Shown: positions 11,456-21,195 of the stretch, piece by piece
Position numbering within the stretch: the first letter of the stretch is position 1
Layout: every line of letters begins with the position of its first letter
From: Rosa chinensis
Lineage: Eukaryota > Streptophyta > Magnoliopsida > Rosales > Rosaceae
Direction: 5' to 3'
Assembly: GCF_002994745.2 (NCBI RefSeq)
Contig: NC_037094.1
Coordinates: 66,650,319 to 66,714,318 of the forward strand
Length of the DNA stretch: 64,000 nt
Notes under the pieces: model-generated
Database searches by the model: none
What the model was told of the DNA's origin: nothing
What the model saw: only the letters and a program-made list of their open reading frames with translations
Program-made: the position numbers and the translations under genes

Positions 11456-12626
11456 TCTGTGTCAATCGAGATTCCTCAGAATCTACACAAGAGTAAGAGG
11501 TGGATGGGATTTGCAATATATGCATCAATTGCAGAGGAACAGCAGCATATGACACAAGAGGACTATTGTGTTTACTTTCAATTCAGAATGGGTGAATGTA
11601 ATGAGGATATTCCCAGAGAACTTGAGTATGTCGTGGACATGTGGTCAGAAGAACATAATCGACTTTTGGTTGTTTAAATACCGCGAGGAGAGTTTCCTGA
11701 TGATTTTATGCATCCATCACCAACTGTAATGAACATTTTCTTCCAAACCAATTGCCCTCATGTAGTGGTTCGAAGAAGTGGGATCCGTATTGTGTACCAG
11801 GAAGATTTCCAAGGGTTTGTTGAGACAATCATCTGGTGCATGCAAAGAGAAGATACTCTTGAGCTTTATGATAAATGGGTGGTAGAAGATTGGATAGACT
11901 TGATAGGATTGCAAGGTGGTCATTTATGTAGTCCAAACAAACTTGATTCCATAACCCGACGAGCAAGAAAGTTTGAATTACTCTCTCAAAAATATAGAAA
12001 TCAGGTCTCCTTCTCCATCCCTCACACACAGTGAACTTGTTTCGGTTCTCCTTTCTCTGCAACACATACGCATACTTAATTAGCATTTGACTATTTCTTT
12101 TTATGTACAGGACTGGACTGCTCCTTCACTATTCTTTTGTGTATTCTATGGAACTGAAATTTCCAAGTGGAAATGGTTCATGCATTTCAACGAAGGCAAC
12201 TCTGCAGAAATCCAACTGCCCCACAATTTGTATGATGACGCTAATTGGTTAGGGATTGCTGTATGTGCTTTTTTGTGGGTATCCCACGAAGATTCAAACA
12301 TGATTCTCCGGACTCCTGATTCAGAGTTTAATGTGCTTAGTTGTTGTCTGGACTCTGATGTTGCTTGGGACAGCTTATTTGATGTCAAAATTCAGCAACT
12401 TGTGCCGAAACTCAAGCCGTCGGAGTTTTCAATGGATTGGACTTTCTTTGTCTATATACCGCGTGGTGGTAAATATTTCAAGTTCTGGAGGCAATGCAAT
12501 CTGGCCAGGCTAACATATTCATCCTCTAGCCCATGCTTGGGAGTGCATAGTTGTGCCCTTCGTCTAGTATTCAAGGAGGATGTTGAAGATCTTGTACAAA
12601 CACTTACCCTCTGCGAATTACCTTGA
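11456..12626 (+). pseudogene. Post-LRR exons of TNL copy 1, part after Copia A
   Basis: Completes the second post-LRR domain (IEIPQNLHKSKRWMGFAIYAS ... SGIRIVYQEDFQGF) up to the donor at 12004/12005. Exon 12111-12626 is the third domain (FNEGNSAEIQLPHNL ... CALRLVFKEDVEDLVQTL) ending CELP-stop. TAA at 11675-11677 replaces the TAC of copy 2, so the end would not be translated even without element A. The 3' flank to about 12800 is alignable to the copy 2 flank. Confidence 0.88.
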
Positions 12627-12894
12627 AGGTGCCACCATTAGTGCTCATCTGTTGTAACCTGTGAGTAATATTTTGTCTTGATTAATATCTCGTTCCATTA
12701 GTTCTGTTGGTTGCAGTGAATACCCATATTTGCATTGACAAAGAAGCAGAGTCTCCAAGCAAGGGTTTCCTAATGGAGGATGAGAAGCAATTAATTCCTC
12801 GAATCACAACAATTGGTATGGCTGGATTGCATTGAATGAATTGGTGCCTATCAAGCTTGGTATGGCCAGAAACTGTTCATATCAAGCTAATAAA

Positions 12895-13185
12895 ACTAGT
12901 ACCACGATTCAAGTGCGTTTACAAAAAGAGGAGAACTGGTGCCTTCCTTTGTTTGGATTGGTGAAGCTCAATGCTGATGGAGCTTTGTGGCTTTTTCCAA
13001 CCATGGAGGTGTGGGTGAGGTGCTTCAAAATGAGAGAGGTGAGTTCTTAGCTGGTTTCTCCTACAGAGGAAGGAGTTTATGGTTTCGGCATTTCAACTAG
13101 AGTCGCAAACCATTGAACACGGTTTGGAGCTGCTTCAAGCCATGCAAGTTTAGAAGGCTCGATCTTGTTCACAGTGATTGTCCGA
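12895..13185 (+). pseudogene. RNase H-like (RVT_3-type) domain remnant
   Basis: Reading across frames gives W..P..G.VKLNADGAL, then GGVGEVLQNERGEFLAGFS, then HGLELLQAMQV and VHSDCPIC. This is the order seen in plant stand-alone or LINE-derived RNase H domains (DGA, GEF.AGF, E.GL..A...G, D). At least two frameshifts and several stops separate the pieces, so it is dead. It lies just beyond the duplicated TNL 3' flank and has no partner after copy 2. Confidence 0.6.
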
Positions 13186-13327
13186 TTTGTTGGAAAAATG
13201 TTTCTTAAATTAGAGCCTTTTGAATCTCACATTAGAAAAAGCAACTTTAAATTGCTTTTGACTGCATTGTGCTTCGTCGACATTTCCACGCTATGCCCCA
13301 CCCAGTTTCGATCAATCAGACTTTAAC

Positions 13328-13522
13328 TCTCTCTTTTTCTTTTGCAACGGTCCCTCTTCAGACTTTAACTTTCTAATGCAAGTTCCACTACTCTTTGAAT
13401 ACCTCCATTTTCTTCTTTTCTTTGGCGAAGAAACACCTGCATCTTTTCTAGGTGTATAGATTTGGATACCGAAAGATCGGAGCAATTTCCAACTATAAAA
13501 GTGCATTATTTATGAAATAGTT
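13328..13522 (-). repeat. Dispersed repeat R1, partial copy 1
   Basis: On the minus strand this matches 55558-55958 and 63507-63904, for example the GATGCAGGTG-like core and AGTTAAAGTCT. Its + strand reading keeps protein-like blocks common to all three copies (DFNFLMQVP, FEYLHFLLFFG, PASFLGV). It lies about 190 bp upstream of the TNL copy 2 start codon. Confidence 0.65.
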
Positions 13523-13663
13523 TGACGTTAACAGTTTCCAGAGTCGACGCCAATCATGATAGTGCATTAAAATGATAATAATAATAATGCATTAAAAGGG
13601 CTGGAATCTACTTGTTTTGGGGTATTGATTTCCATTCTTATATTTTGCAGTGTTACTCCCATT

Positions 13664-13671
13664 CTTATAAA
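13664..13671 (+). promoter_or_regulatory. Possible TATA box of TNL copy 2
   Basis: TATAAAAC about 40 bp upstream of the chosen ATG (13711). An alternative is TATAAAAG near 13495. Position and composition only; weak. Confidence 0.25.
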
Positions 13672-13710
13672 ACAAAGTCCAAATTGTTCATTCTCATTCT
13701 AAGAAGAGTG

Positions 13711-14420
13711 ATGGCCTTCCCTGTCCGGCTTATGCTCTTGTCTTCCATTTGCCCGCTAGTTTTTTTCTCTGCTTTGTTTTTCTGTGGCTTTATCTCTTTA
13801 GGGTTGTACCTGTTGTTCTTCTCCTCCGCTGTTTCTATTTCCTGCTGCGTTCTGGCTTTCAATCTTCGCCATAGACAGAGACCAGCAACACTACTGATTT
13901 CTTCAGTTACCACCAATACAGATATAGTTCCTTCTTCTTCTTCGTCTTCTTCTCCACCATCCGGTAAACTCACGTACGATGTGTTCCTCAGTTTCAGAGG
14001 TACAGATACCCGCAAAAATTTCACGGACCATCTTTATACTGCTCTCAAACAGAAAGGTATATCCACTTTCAGAGATGATGAAGAACTCGAGAGGGGGGAA
14101 TCGATTGGTCCAAATCTCTTGAAAGCAATCGAAGAATCAAGGTATACAATTGCTGTTTTCTCACGAAACTACGCCTATTCTACATGGTGTTTGGATGAGA
14201 TTACCAAGGTCGCCAATTGCATGAAAGCCATGGGACAAAAAGTCCTCCCAGTGTTCTACGATGTTGATCCAAATGAGGTACGAAGACAAACAGGTGATCA
14301 CTTTGGGAAAGCATTTGAGAAACATCAAAAGCGGTTTAAAGCGGAACCAGACAAAGTAAAGAGGTGGAAAGACGCGCTTTTTCAAGTAGGCAATCTCTCC
14401 GGATGGCATCTGCAAGATGA
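13711..14420 (+). CDS. TIR exon of TNL copy 2 with hydrophobic N-terminus
   Basis: TIR domains of plant receptors are NADases that start immune signalling. Motifs: YDVFLSFRGTDTRKNFTDHL, GISTFRDDEELERGESI, then SRNYAYSTWCLDEI whose Glu (about residue 163) is the catalytic position, and VLPVFYDVDPNEVR. ATG 13711 is chosen over upstream in-frame codons because it directly precedes the hydrophobic stretch. Residues about 8-50 are almost all hydrophobic (ICPLVFFSALFFCGFISLGL), followed by basic RHRQR and a Ser-rich linker: a likely membrane anchor, unusual for this class. Donor GATGA|GTAAGC at 14420/14421. Confidence 0.92.
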
Positions 14421-14738
14421 GTAAGCTTTCCACGTATCTATACTACAGTTGATAAGTTTTGGGTTGAACTTTTTTATTACGCCAGGTCGCCGACTGTGAT
14501 TTCATATGCTTTTGTGATCGAGAATTCGTTATTCAAAAGAGAGCTAGTCCGTTTACATCTGTCTCAAAATCTATAAATGTGTAGAACTAAGTCAAATTTA
14601 TTTCTAATTCTTCTAATTTGAATCTCAGAATGAAGAAATAGATTGGCATTATATAATTTTCCACTATCTTTATCTAATTGTTGCTTGCTTTATATCTTGT
14701 ACACATAATATATGCAAGAATATTTCATTACTTTACAG
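14421..14738 (+). other. Intron 1 of TNL copy 2
   Basis: AT-rich 318-bp intron with GTAAGC donor and CTTTACAG acceptor. Nothing else seen. Confidence 0.8.
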
Positions 14739-14772
14739 GTACGAATCCAAAGTCATTCAAGAAATTGTTGAA

Positions 14773-14979
14773 TGTTTAAGTATAATGTATTTGAGAGAGA
14801 TTGATGAGAGAGATGTGTTCTTATTATTGAGAATAGGAGCCCTATATATAGGGATTACAAAGTGCTAGTTCTAATGTTACAAGGAATACCAATCCGTGTA
14901 GGATTGGGAAATCTAGAACCTTCTCTCCTATTGCTACTCCTAGTTTGATAAGGCACACTAAATCGATATTCCTTCAACA
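14773..14979 (-). repeat. 3' LTR of Copia B
   Basis: 207 bp, identical by eye to 21196-21402. Contains the perfect palindrome CCCTATATATAGGG (14840-14853), the probable TATA box. The polypurine tract abuts it at 14980-14988 (minus strand AAGGGGGAG). Confidence 0.95.
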
Positions 14980-14988
14980 CTCCCCCTT
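14980..14988 (-). other. Polypurine tract of Copia B
   Basis: CTCCCCCTT on + (AAGGGGGAG on the element strand), directly inside the LTR. Confidence 0.8.
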
Positions 14989-15029
14989 GTGCCGCTTCAA
15001 ACTTGGTGGTGACGCTTCATCCGTTGCCT

Positions 15030-15110
15030 CGTTAAAAACCTTGCCAGGTAACAAAAAACCCTGTGGGATAAAAATAACCCTGGTCGAAGGACAAAAAGAG
15101 CACAACACGT
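15030..15110 (-). repeat. Conserved 3' UTR block of Copia B
   Basis: Single copy of a block recognisable on + by CCTTGCCAGGTAACAAAA, CCCTGTGGGA and GGTCGAAGGACAAAAAGAGC. Element C has one copy (near 53080-53160) and element D four decayed copies, all just inside the polypurine end. Confidence 0.75.
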
Positions 15111-15179
15111 CCTTCACTCTTCGAGATCGAACATGTAGACATCATAACTCCCCCTGATGTCGATATCTCCCCCTGATTG

Positions 15180-18100
15180 CTATAATCGTGGGAGTTCGGA
15201 TAACTTTCTCAATCCGATGCTCTTCACATGTTTCTCGAAGGTGGATTTAGGTAACGACTTAGTGAATAAGTCCGCTACATTATCCTCTGATCGGATTTGA
15301 TTCACTTCAATCTTTAGAAGTGATTGTTGTTGCTGATTATAAAAGAACTTAGGCGATATATGCTTGGTGTTGTTGCCCTTGATGAAACCTAATTTCATTT
15401 GTTCAATACAAGCTGCATTATCCTCATAAATGCATGTAGGTTCATCTGTGGTAGACTTCAAACCACAACTTCCTTAAATGTGTCGAATTACAGACCTTAG
15501 TCATACACATTCACGTACAGCTTCATGTAGAGCAATAATCTTTGCATGATTTGAGGAAGTAGCAACAAGGGTCTGTTTTGTAGACCTCCAAGATATCGCA
15601 GTGCTTCCCATGGTAAAGACATAACCAGTTTGGGAGCGACCTTTGTGAGGGTCAGAGAGGTACCCTGCATCAGCAAAACCCATCAAGACATCATTGTCGT
15701 TTTGATGGAGGGAGATAGGAGAACGCCGGCCACCATGAGCGGTGGCGGCGCCGGCGGCGGCAACATGGCCGGCGGCCATTCCATGGACGGGGGCGTTTCG
15801 CCTTTTGGGGTCCAATCCCAATTTTCCGTCATTCCTTTTCTTTCTGTAGGGATAGAATAGGCCCATATCAATCGTACCTCTTAGGTATCGAAAGATTGTC
15901 TTTATACCAATCTAATGGCGGCGTGTTGGCGCAGAGCTATGTCGAGCTAACAAGTTCACTGCGAATGAGATATCCGGTCTTGTGCATTGAGCTAAGTACA
16001 ATAATGCGCCTATTGCACTCAAATAGGGCACCTCGGCCTCTAATGGTTCTTCGTCCTCATCCCTTGGACGAAACGGATCTTTTCTGGGCTCAAGACTACG
16101 GCCGATCATGGGAGTACTCGTAGGCTTTGCTTTATCTTCATTAAAGCGCCTTAGGATTTTCTGAGTATATGCAGACTGATGGATCAAGATTCCATCACTA
16201 CGGTACTCGAGTTCTAAACCGAGACAAAACCGTGTTTTCCCAAGATCTTTCATCTCAAATTCGGATTTCAAGTATTTAGCAGTTTCCTTCAACTCATCTA
16301 GAGTTCCAATTAGTTTCATGTCATCGACATAAACTGCTACGATTGCAAATCCGGAACTTGTTCTTTTAATGAACACGCATGGGCATATTTCATTGTTAAT
16401 ATATCCCTTCCCAATCAAGTAGTCACTTAGACGGTTATACCACATCCGTCCAGATTGTTTTAATCCATATAGTGAGCGTTTTAATCTTATTGAAAACGCG
16501 CTCCGTGGTTTAGAGCCACTTGATTTGGGTAATTGAAGTCCATCTGGAACCTTCATATATATCTCTGAATCTAGATCCCCATAGAGATATGCTGTAACCA
16601 CATCCATAAGCTGCATGTCAAGTTTTTCGGAAACTACCAAACTGACGAGGTAGCGGAACGTTATAACGTCCATTACGGGAGAATATGTCTCCTCGTAGTC
16701 AATTCCAGGGCGTTGTGAGAAACCTTGCGCCACAAGGCGGGCTTTGTATCTAACAACCTCGTTTTTCTCATTACGCTTTCTAACAAAGACCCATTTATGG
16801 CCAACAGGCTTTACACTTGGGGGTGTCTGCGTTACAGGCCCAAATACCTGTCTCTTTGTTAGTGAATCCAATTCAACCTGGATTGCATCTTTCCATTTAG
16901 GCCAATCCGCTCTTTGTTGACATTCTTCAACAGAGCGAGGTTCGATATCATCATATTCTATAATTCCTTTTGCAATATGATATGCAAATGCATCATCAAT
17001 CGCCATAGAATTTCTATCCATCATCTCATGTACACTAGTGTAATTTATGGAGATCTCTCTATTCTCTGGAGTTGGTTCTGACATTGGAGCGTCCCCCAAT
17101 GATGTCTCTTGGACATAACCATAATCCGGAATATTCTCATGAGATGGATTATTTACATCGATGATTAATGGATTATTTTGTGCCGAACTCGCTTTCTTTC
17201 TTGGGCGAGAATCCATCGAACCTATGGGCCTCCCGCGCTTCTTGGCGGGAGCCGTGGGCCTAGCCACAACGTCACCATCATTGAGAGATGGGACGTTGGC
17301 GCCATGCTCATGCATTCTTGAGTTGGCGTCATGTCCTCTACTTTTAGGGACATCAATCCTTGCAGGCACGTTTGCAGCAGGTATGTGTGATCTCGTCACT
17401 TTAGCGATATCAGAAAACGCATCAGGCATCGAATCTGCTACGTTCTGAAGATCAAGAATTCTCCGCACTTCAATTTCTGACTGTGCGGTTCGGGGATCAA
17501 GATGAGACAGAGTGGGGACAGACCACGACAATTCCTGTCGTTCCTGTTGAACATTGATGTTCTTATCTCCCCCTAACGACGGGAAGACTGTCTCATCGAA
17601 GTGACAATCCGCAAATCTAGCGGTAAAGAGATCGCCTGTCAAGGGTTCTATGTAGCGGATAATCGTTGGAGAATCATATCCAACATAAAGGCCTAATCGT
17701 CTTTGAGGACCCATTTTGGTGCGCTGTGGCGGCGCAATAGGCACATAGACTGCACACCCAAATATGCGTAAGTGTGAGACATCAGGCTCATACCCAGTAA
17801 CCATCTGGGACGCAGAGAAGGGTTGAGTGGCAGTGGGCCTCAGACGAATAAGCACAGCTGCATGCAATATTGCATAGCCCCAAGCAGAAATAGGGAGATT
17901 GGTGCGCATCACCAATGCTCGAGCAACCATTTGTAGTCGTTTAATGGTGGCTTCTGCGAGACCATTTTGGGTATGAACATGAGGAACAGGATGTTCAACA
18001 TCAATCCCAATGGACATGCAATAATCATCAAAAGTCTTTGATGTAAACTCCCCAGCATTGTCTAATCTTATAGACTTAATGGGATGATCAGGGTGGTGAG

Positions 18101-18968
18101 CCCGTAACTTAATTATTTGTGCTAGGAGTTTAGCAAATGCAGCGTTCCTTGTGAACAATAGCATGACATGTGACTAGCGTGTCGATGCATCAACCAACAC
18201 CATAAAATATCTAAATGGTCCGCATGGTGGTTGAATAGGTCCACAAATATCACCTTGGATTCTTTGCAAGAATGGTATATTTTCTTTGGTGTCCTTTGCA
18301 TAGGATGGTCTCGATCCTAACTTTGCTAAAGAGCAGGCTTTGCAGAACGAATGATGGGCTTTGGAAACAACCAATGAGGATTTTGGTTGAGCCATGAAAT
18401 CACAATGGACCTTAGAAGTAAAAATGGGAGTCAAGGGAGCAGGGGTGGCGTCAAAGCCACCCTTGGGCCGCAGGGGGATGGCGGCGCCGACCGGGGATGG
18501 CCGGACTTGAGGGGGAAAGGCGCCGTGAGGCGCAGGTGCTCCTCCTTGATCCAAATTTCGAGTTTTACTTCCTTTCGTTCTGAAAAAGGGATGTCCGTGT
18601 GAAGTCTTTAATATACGGATCATCATGTCACGACCTGGGTGTCCCAAACGGTCGTGCCAAAGCCTATACGTGTCGGAATCCCATAAATCATCTCTCATGA
18701 CATGGTTGGATTCAATGACTCGAATAGTGGTTGCATACAACCCACTAGAGCGACACATAAGTTTCTCTAATACTCGTTTATTTCCGTAGTCATTAGAGGT
18801 GATGCAAAGGAACTCTTGTCCATTCTCACAATGCGTTTCCGCATGAAAACCATTGGCTCTTATATCTTTAAAATAATAAAGTTCGAAAAACATGTCTACG
18901 ACATGAGATAAAATAAATCGATACTTTATTAATAATATCCAATGATGACACCAAAGTTTCGTGACCAT
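15180..18968 (-). pseudogene. Copia B pol (integrase-RT-RNase H), protease missing
   Basis: Reads from KDIRANGFH at the 5' end (upper coordinates) through the integrase zinc finger (HDRLGHPGRD...HSFCKACSLAKLG), GDICGPI, the RT domain and RNase H to SLPKSTFEKHVKSIGLRKL. The protease segment that precedes KDIRANGFH in element C is gone, joined at a run of Ts. In-frame stops at 18174-18176, 15912-15914 and 15501-15503 each replace a Trp codon of element C (G-to-A on the coding strand). GC-rich species-like linkers occur at ~18430-18560 and ~15715-15830, at domain boundaries. Confidence 0.9.
15912..18164 (-). CDS. Longest open part of Copia B pol: integrase core and RT
   Basis: 750 codons open. 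The integrase core shows SIRLDNAGEFTSKTFDDYC and HTQNGLAEATIKR (the D and E catalytic positions) and GYEPDVSHLRIFGC. A long basic/Ser-rich linker follows. RT shows KPVGHKWVFVRKRNEKNEVV, QLMDVVTAYLYGDL, SLYGLKQSGRMWYN and catalytic YVDDMKLIGT. It ends at a Trp-to-stop change in the connection region (SSAPTRRH-stop). Catalytic residues of both domains are retained. Confidence 0.9.
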   Translation of the reverse strand: MLLFTRNAAFAKLLAQIIKLRAHHPDHPIKSIRLDNAGEFTSKTFDDYCMSIGIDVEHPVPHVHTQNGLAEATIKRLQMVARALVMRTNLPISAWGYAILHAAVLIRLRPTATQPFSASQMVTGYEPDVSHLRIFGCAVYVPIAPPQRTKMGPQRRLGLYVGYDSPTIIRYIEPLTGDLFTARFADCHFDETVFPSLGGDKNINVQQERQELSWSVPTLSHLDPRTAQSEIEVRRILDLQNVADSMPDAFSDIAKVTRSHIPAANVPARIDVPKSRGHDANSRMHEHGANVPSLNDGDVVARPTAPAKKRGRPIGSMDSRPRKKASSAQNNPLIIDVNNPSHENIPDYGYVQETSLGDAPMSEPTPENREISINYTSVHEMMDRNSMAIDDAFAYHIAKGIIEYDDIEPRSVEECQQRADWPKWKDAIQVELDSLTKRQVFGPVTQTPPSVKPVGHKWVFVRKRNEKNEVVRYKARLVAQGFSQRPGIDYEETYSPVMDVITFRYLVSLVVSEKLDMQLMDVVTAYLYGDLDSEIYMKVPDGLQLPKSSGSKPRSAFSIRLKRSLYGLKQSGRMWYNRLSDYLIGKGYINNEICPCVFIKRTSSGFAIVAVYVDDMKLIGTLDELKETAKYLKSEFEMKDLGKTRFCLGLELEYRSDGILIHQSAYTQKILRRFNEDKAKPTSTPMIGRSLEPRKDPFRPRDEDEEPLEAEVPYLSAIGALLYLAQCTRPDISFAVNLLARHSSAPTRRH

Positions 18969-19318
18969 AATCTAATCCAATATAAAAATCAAATCGTAGA
19001 CAAATCGTAGTCACTCTATCCGTTCGGCAATTTCAATTTAGTTGTGACCAGGTAAGGTAAGGCGAGATTTTGGTGGAGCGTTGCTCACTTTTAAAACCGT
19101 TCTCTCAGATCAAACCTTGCCTAGACATCACAAGTACTCTTGAGTACGCCTAGAGGGAAAGAGTTAATACAATAAGTCATTTTATTGATATAAGGCATAA
19201 TTGCCATGACATAATTCTTGGAAAAATAAAAGACTATAAATAAAAATCTGCGGTATTTTGTCTTCATCGCCAGATTTAAAGTCTTTGTGAACTCGAAGTC
19301 TTGATCACCATGATGCGA
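18969..19318 (-). other. Non-coding spacer between gag and pol of Copia B
   Basis: About 350 bp without a protein reading. The same gap occurs in element C (47936-48285) and in D, so separation of gag and pol is a lineage trait rather than decay. Confidence 0.7.
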
Positions 19319-20245
19319 CTACCTTCGTAGGTACATTGCAAATTCAGGTCCATTGATCAGACGTTCCATATCAGAAATAGACACCATAAAGAGGATTCTC
19401 CCTTGATTGAGGCGCATTGGCGCAATATGCATAGTCCTTAGGACTAGTGGCGTTGGAAAGTGGTGCCCATGGCCAACGTTGGCTCCATGGTTTCCAACCC
19501 TATTTCCCTCAAAATCACGCCTCCTACGGTCGTGGGATTGTCGCCTTGAGCGATTACCTTCTTGAGCATTTCGATCGTATGGATCATGACGTCGATGGCG
19601 ACTTTCTCTAGCCATAGGACGATGCTCTTGATAGCTATCTTGAAGCCTATCAAATCTTCTTTTCACAAGTTCATTGCCATGTCTTTCAGTAATGACCATA
19701 GCTTCAATAAGCTGTTGAAAACTTGTGATCCGCCTTGCATTTACATGAGTCCGGAATAAGTCAGAGGACCTCATAGCATAGACGGGGAAGGTATTGAGGG
19801 TTTTCTCAATCAATTGGTCTTCTGTGATTGTTTTTCCACAGAGACGCATCATTGCTCTGATGCTGAGAGCTTGCGCATAAAATTGCATGACAGTGTCAAA
19901 TTCAGAAAAGCGAAGATGTTTCCATTCTGCTTCTGTATTCGGAAGTATGGAGTCACGAACATTGCCATATCGTTCGCGAAGCGCATGCCAAAGCTTTATG
20001 GCGCTATGCTCATTTATGAACTCAAACTGTAGGTCACTATCCATGTGACGTTTCATGAAGGCAAGTGCCTTGGAATTATCTTTCTCAGTTTGAGGGTCTG
20101 GAGCTGTTTCTATAGGACAAAGCTCTTGGATTGTATGCAATAAATCACGGGCAATGAGGTGGATCTCGACATCAGTGACCCAAATTAAGTACCTTTTGCC
20201 TGCATAATCCAATGGAACAAAATCGAGTTTGTTTGTGTTTGACAT
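19319..20245 (-). CDS. Copia B gag
   Basis: 308-codon capsid-like protein, start ATG at 20243-20245 immediately after a predicted splice acceptor (TTTCAG|G). Copia gag signature blocks: KRYLIWVTDVEIHLIARDLL, SAIKLWHALRERYGN and HLRFSEFDTVMQFYAQAL. The basic tail (RRFDRLQDSYQEHRPMARES...) could bind RNA, but no CCHC knuckle is visible. Clearly different from the C/D gag type while pol is shared with C. Confidence 0.85.
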   Translation of the reverse strand: MSNTNKLDFVPLDYAGKRYLIWVTDVEIHLIARDLLHTIQELCPIETAPDPQTEKDNSKALAFMKRHMDSDLQFEFINEHSAIKLWHALRERYGNVRDSILPNTEAEWKHLRFSEFDTVMQFYAQALSIRAMMRLCGKTITEDQLIEKTLNTFPVYAMRSSDLFRTHVNARRITSFQQLIEAMVITERHGNELVKRRFDRLQDSYQEHRPMARESRHRRHDPYDRNAQEGNRSRRQSHDRRRRDFEGNRVGNHGANVGHGHHFPTPLVLRTMHIAPMRLNQGRILFMVSISDMERLINGPEFAMYLRR

Positions 20246-20246
20246 C

Positions 20247-20613
20247 CTGAAAGATGAAACAAAAACAAGTTAGTTTCGGAGTCAATGCTTCCACGAAAAC
20301 TAAATAAGATTTCCGAGCTATGCTACCAAGAAATCGATTTCCAAGAATAATTGGATTAGACCGAAACAATGATGTTTATATGGTCGTTAATCGATGCTTA
20401 CGGACGCTCTTAGTCCGAAGTCTTACGAACGCTCTTAGTTCGTTAAATTGCGTGAATCCCCACGATTCCGCTTTTCAAGAATCGAACCCACGTTATAAGA
20501 AAGGTGGGATGTAGAAGAAGGGAGGTTTTCAAGTCCCCGAGAAAAGAAGAAGTATTTAAAATGCTGAAGGCATGAACTTTATTCTTAAAATACTTACTTG
20601 CTTAAATACTTAC
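20247..20613 (-). other. Predicted leader intron of Copia B
   Basis: On the element strand CAAGTAAGTA donors (GT at 20612-20613 or 20596-20597) precede a TTTCAG acceptor (20247-20248) one base before the gag ATG. The hairpin cluster lies within it. Junctions by eye only. Confidence 0.45.
20401..20471 (-). ncRNA. Covarying hairpin cluster in Copia B leader
   Basis: Element-strand hairpins CGGACTAAGAGCGTCCG (20401-20417) and ACGAACTAAGAGCGTTCGT (20425-20443), both with loop TAAGAGC, plus GAATCGTGGGGATTC (within 20451-20471). The two main stems differ by a compensatory G-C to A-T change. Same motif in elements C and D. Confidence 0.65.
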
Positions 20614-21195
20614 TTGTTGATTTCGGGTTTTGGATCACGCGCGTGTTGATGCAGGCGTGATGTGGTGTTGAATGCGTGGGGCAGCAGGGGCTGCAGTGAT
20701 GTTGCAGTAGCAGTAGGTTGCAGCAGGAGAAAGAAGAGCTGCTGAGGTGGGTGTGCTGCAGGGGCAGCAGATATACGGCAGATTCTGTTCTGAACAGGTT
20801 GTACCTCGATTGGTGTACAGATCTCAATATGACTCCGATAAGGCTGAAATTCGGAGGTTAGATGGAAGAGACAGATACGAACAACTTTGATGAAGAAAGT
20901 TTTTCGATCTGAGCTTCCGAACTAGACGTTTCGAGGCTTGCAAGAAGACGGATGTGCACAGGAACGGGAAAAAGATGCAGTGGGTGTGCGTTGGCTTGTT
21001 TGCGCAGCAGGGATGCTTCGGTGGCAGCAGGCTGGAACGCAGGGCTGCAGGGAGGGGGCAGCAGGGGCTGCTGTGCAAGGTTGCAAGCACACGGGTGCTC
21101 GGGCTGCAGCGAAGGCTCAGCTAGCTCGGGCTAGGGGCTGCTTTGTGAATGAGTTTTGGTTTTTCTGTTTTGTGGTTAGAGTCGTGCTGATAACG

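Larger units (their letters stand above)
310..12626 (+). pseudogene. TNL disease-resistance gene, copy 1 (TIR exon off-window; broken)
   Basis: Intracellular immune receptor of the TIR-NB-ARC-LRR class. Exons read from GT/AG junctions and by comparison with copy 2: 310-1398, 1510-1788, 2472-3608, 3733-4310, 4442-4526, 4621-4727 continued at 11461-12004, and 12111-12626. Order: NB-ARC, linker, LRR, then three post-LRR domains. Three lesions are visible. One base is missing near 689 relative to copy 2, shifting frame just before kinase-2. Copia element A sits in exon 7. A TAC-to-TAA change at 11675-11677 stops exon 7 where copy 2 has Tyr. All other exon lengths keep frame with copy 2. It lies head-to-tail with copy 2, which starts about 1.1 kb downstream. 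Family assignment is firm; a functional product is very unlikely. Confidence 0.93.

Noticed and set aside
15630..15860. Gly-rich + strand frame inside Copia B
   Set aside because: Antisense of the GC-rich linker between RT and RNase H.
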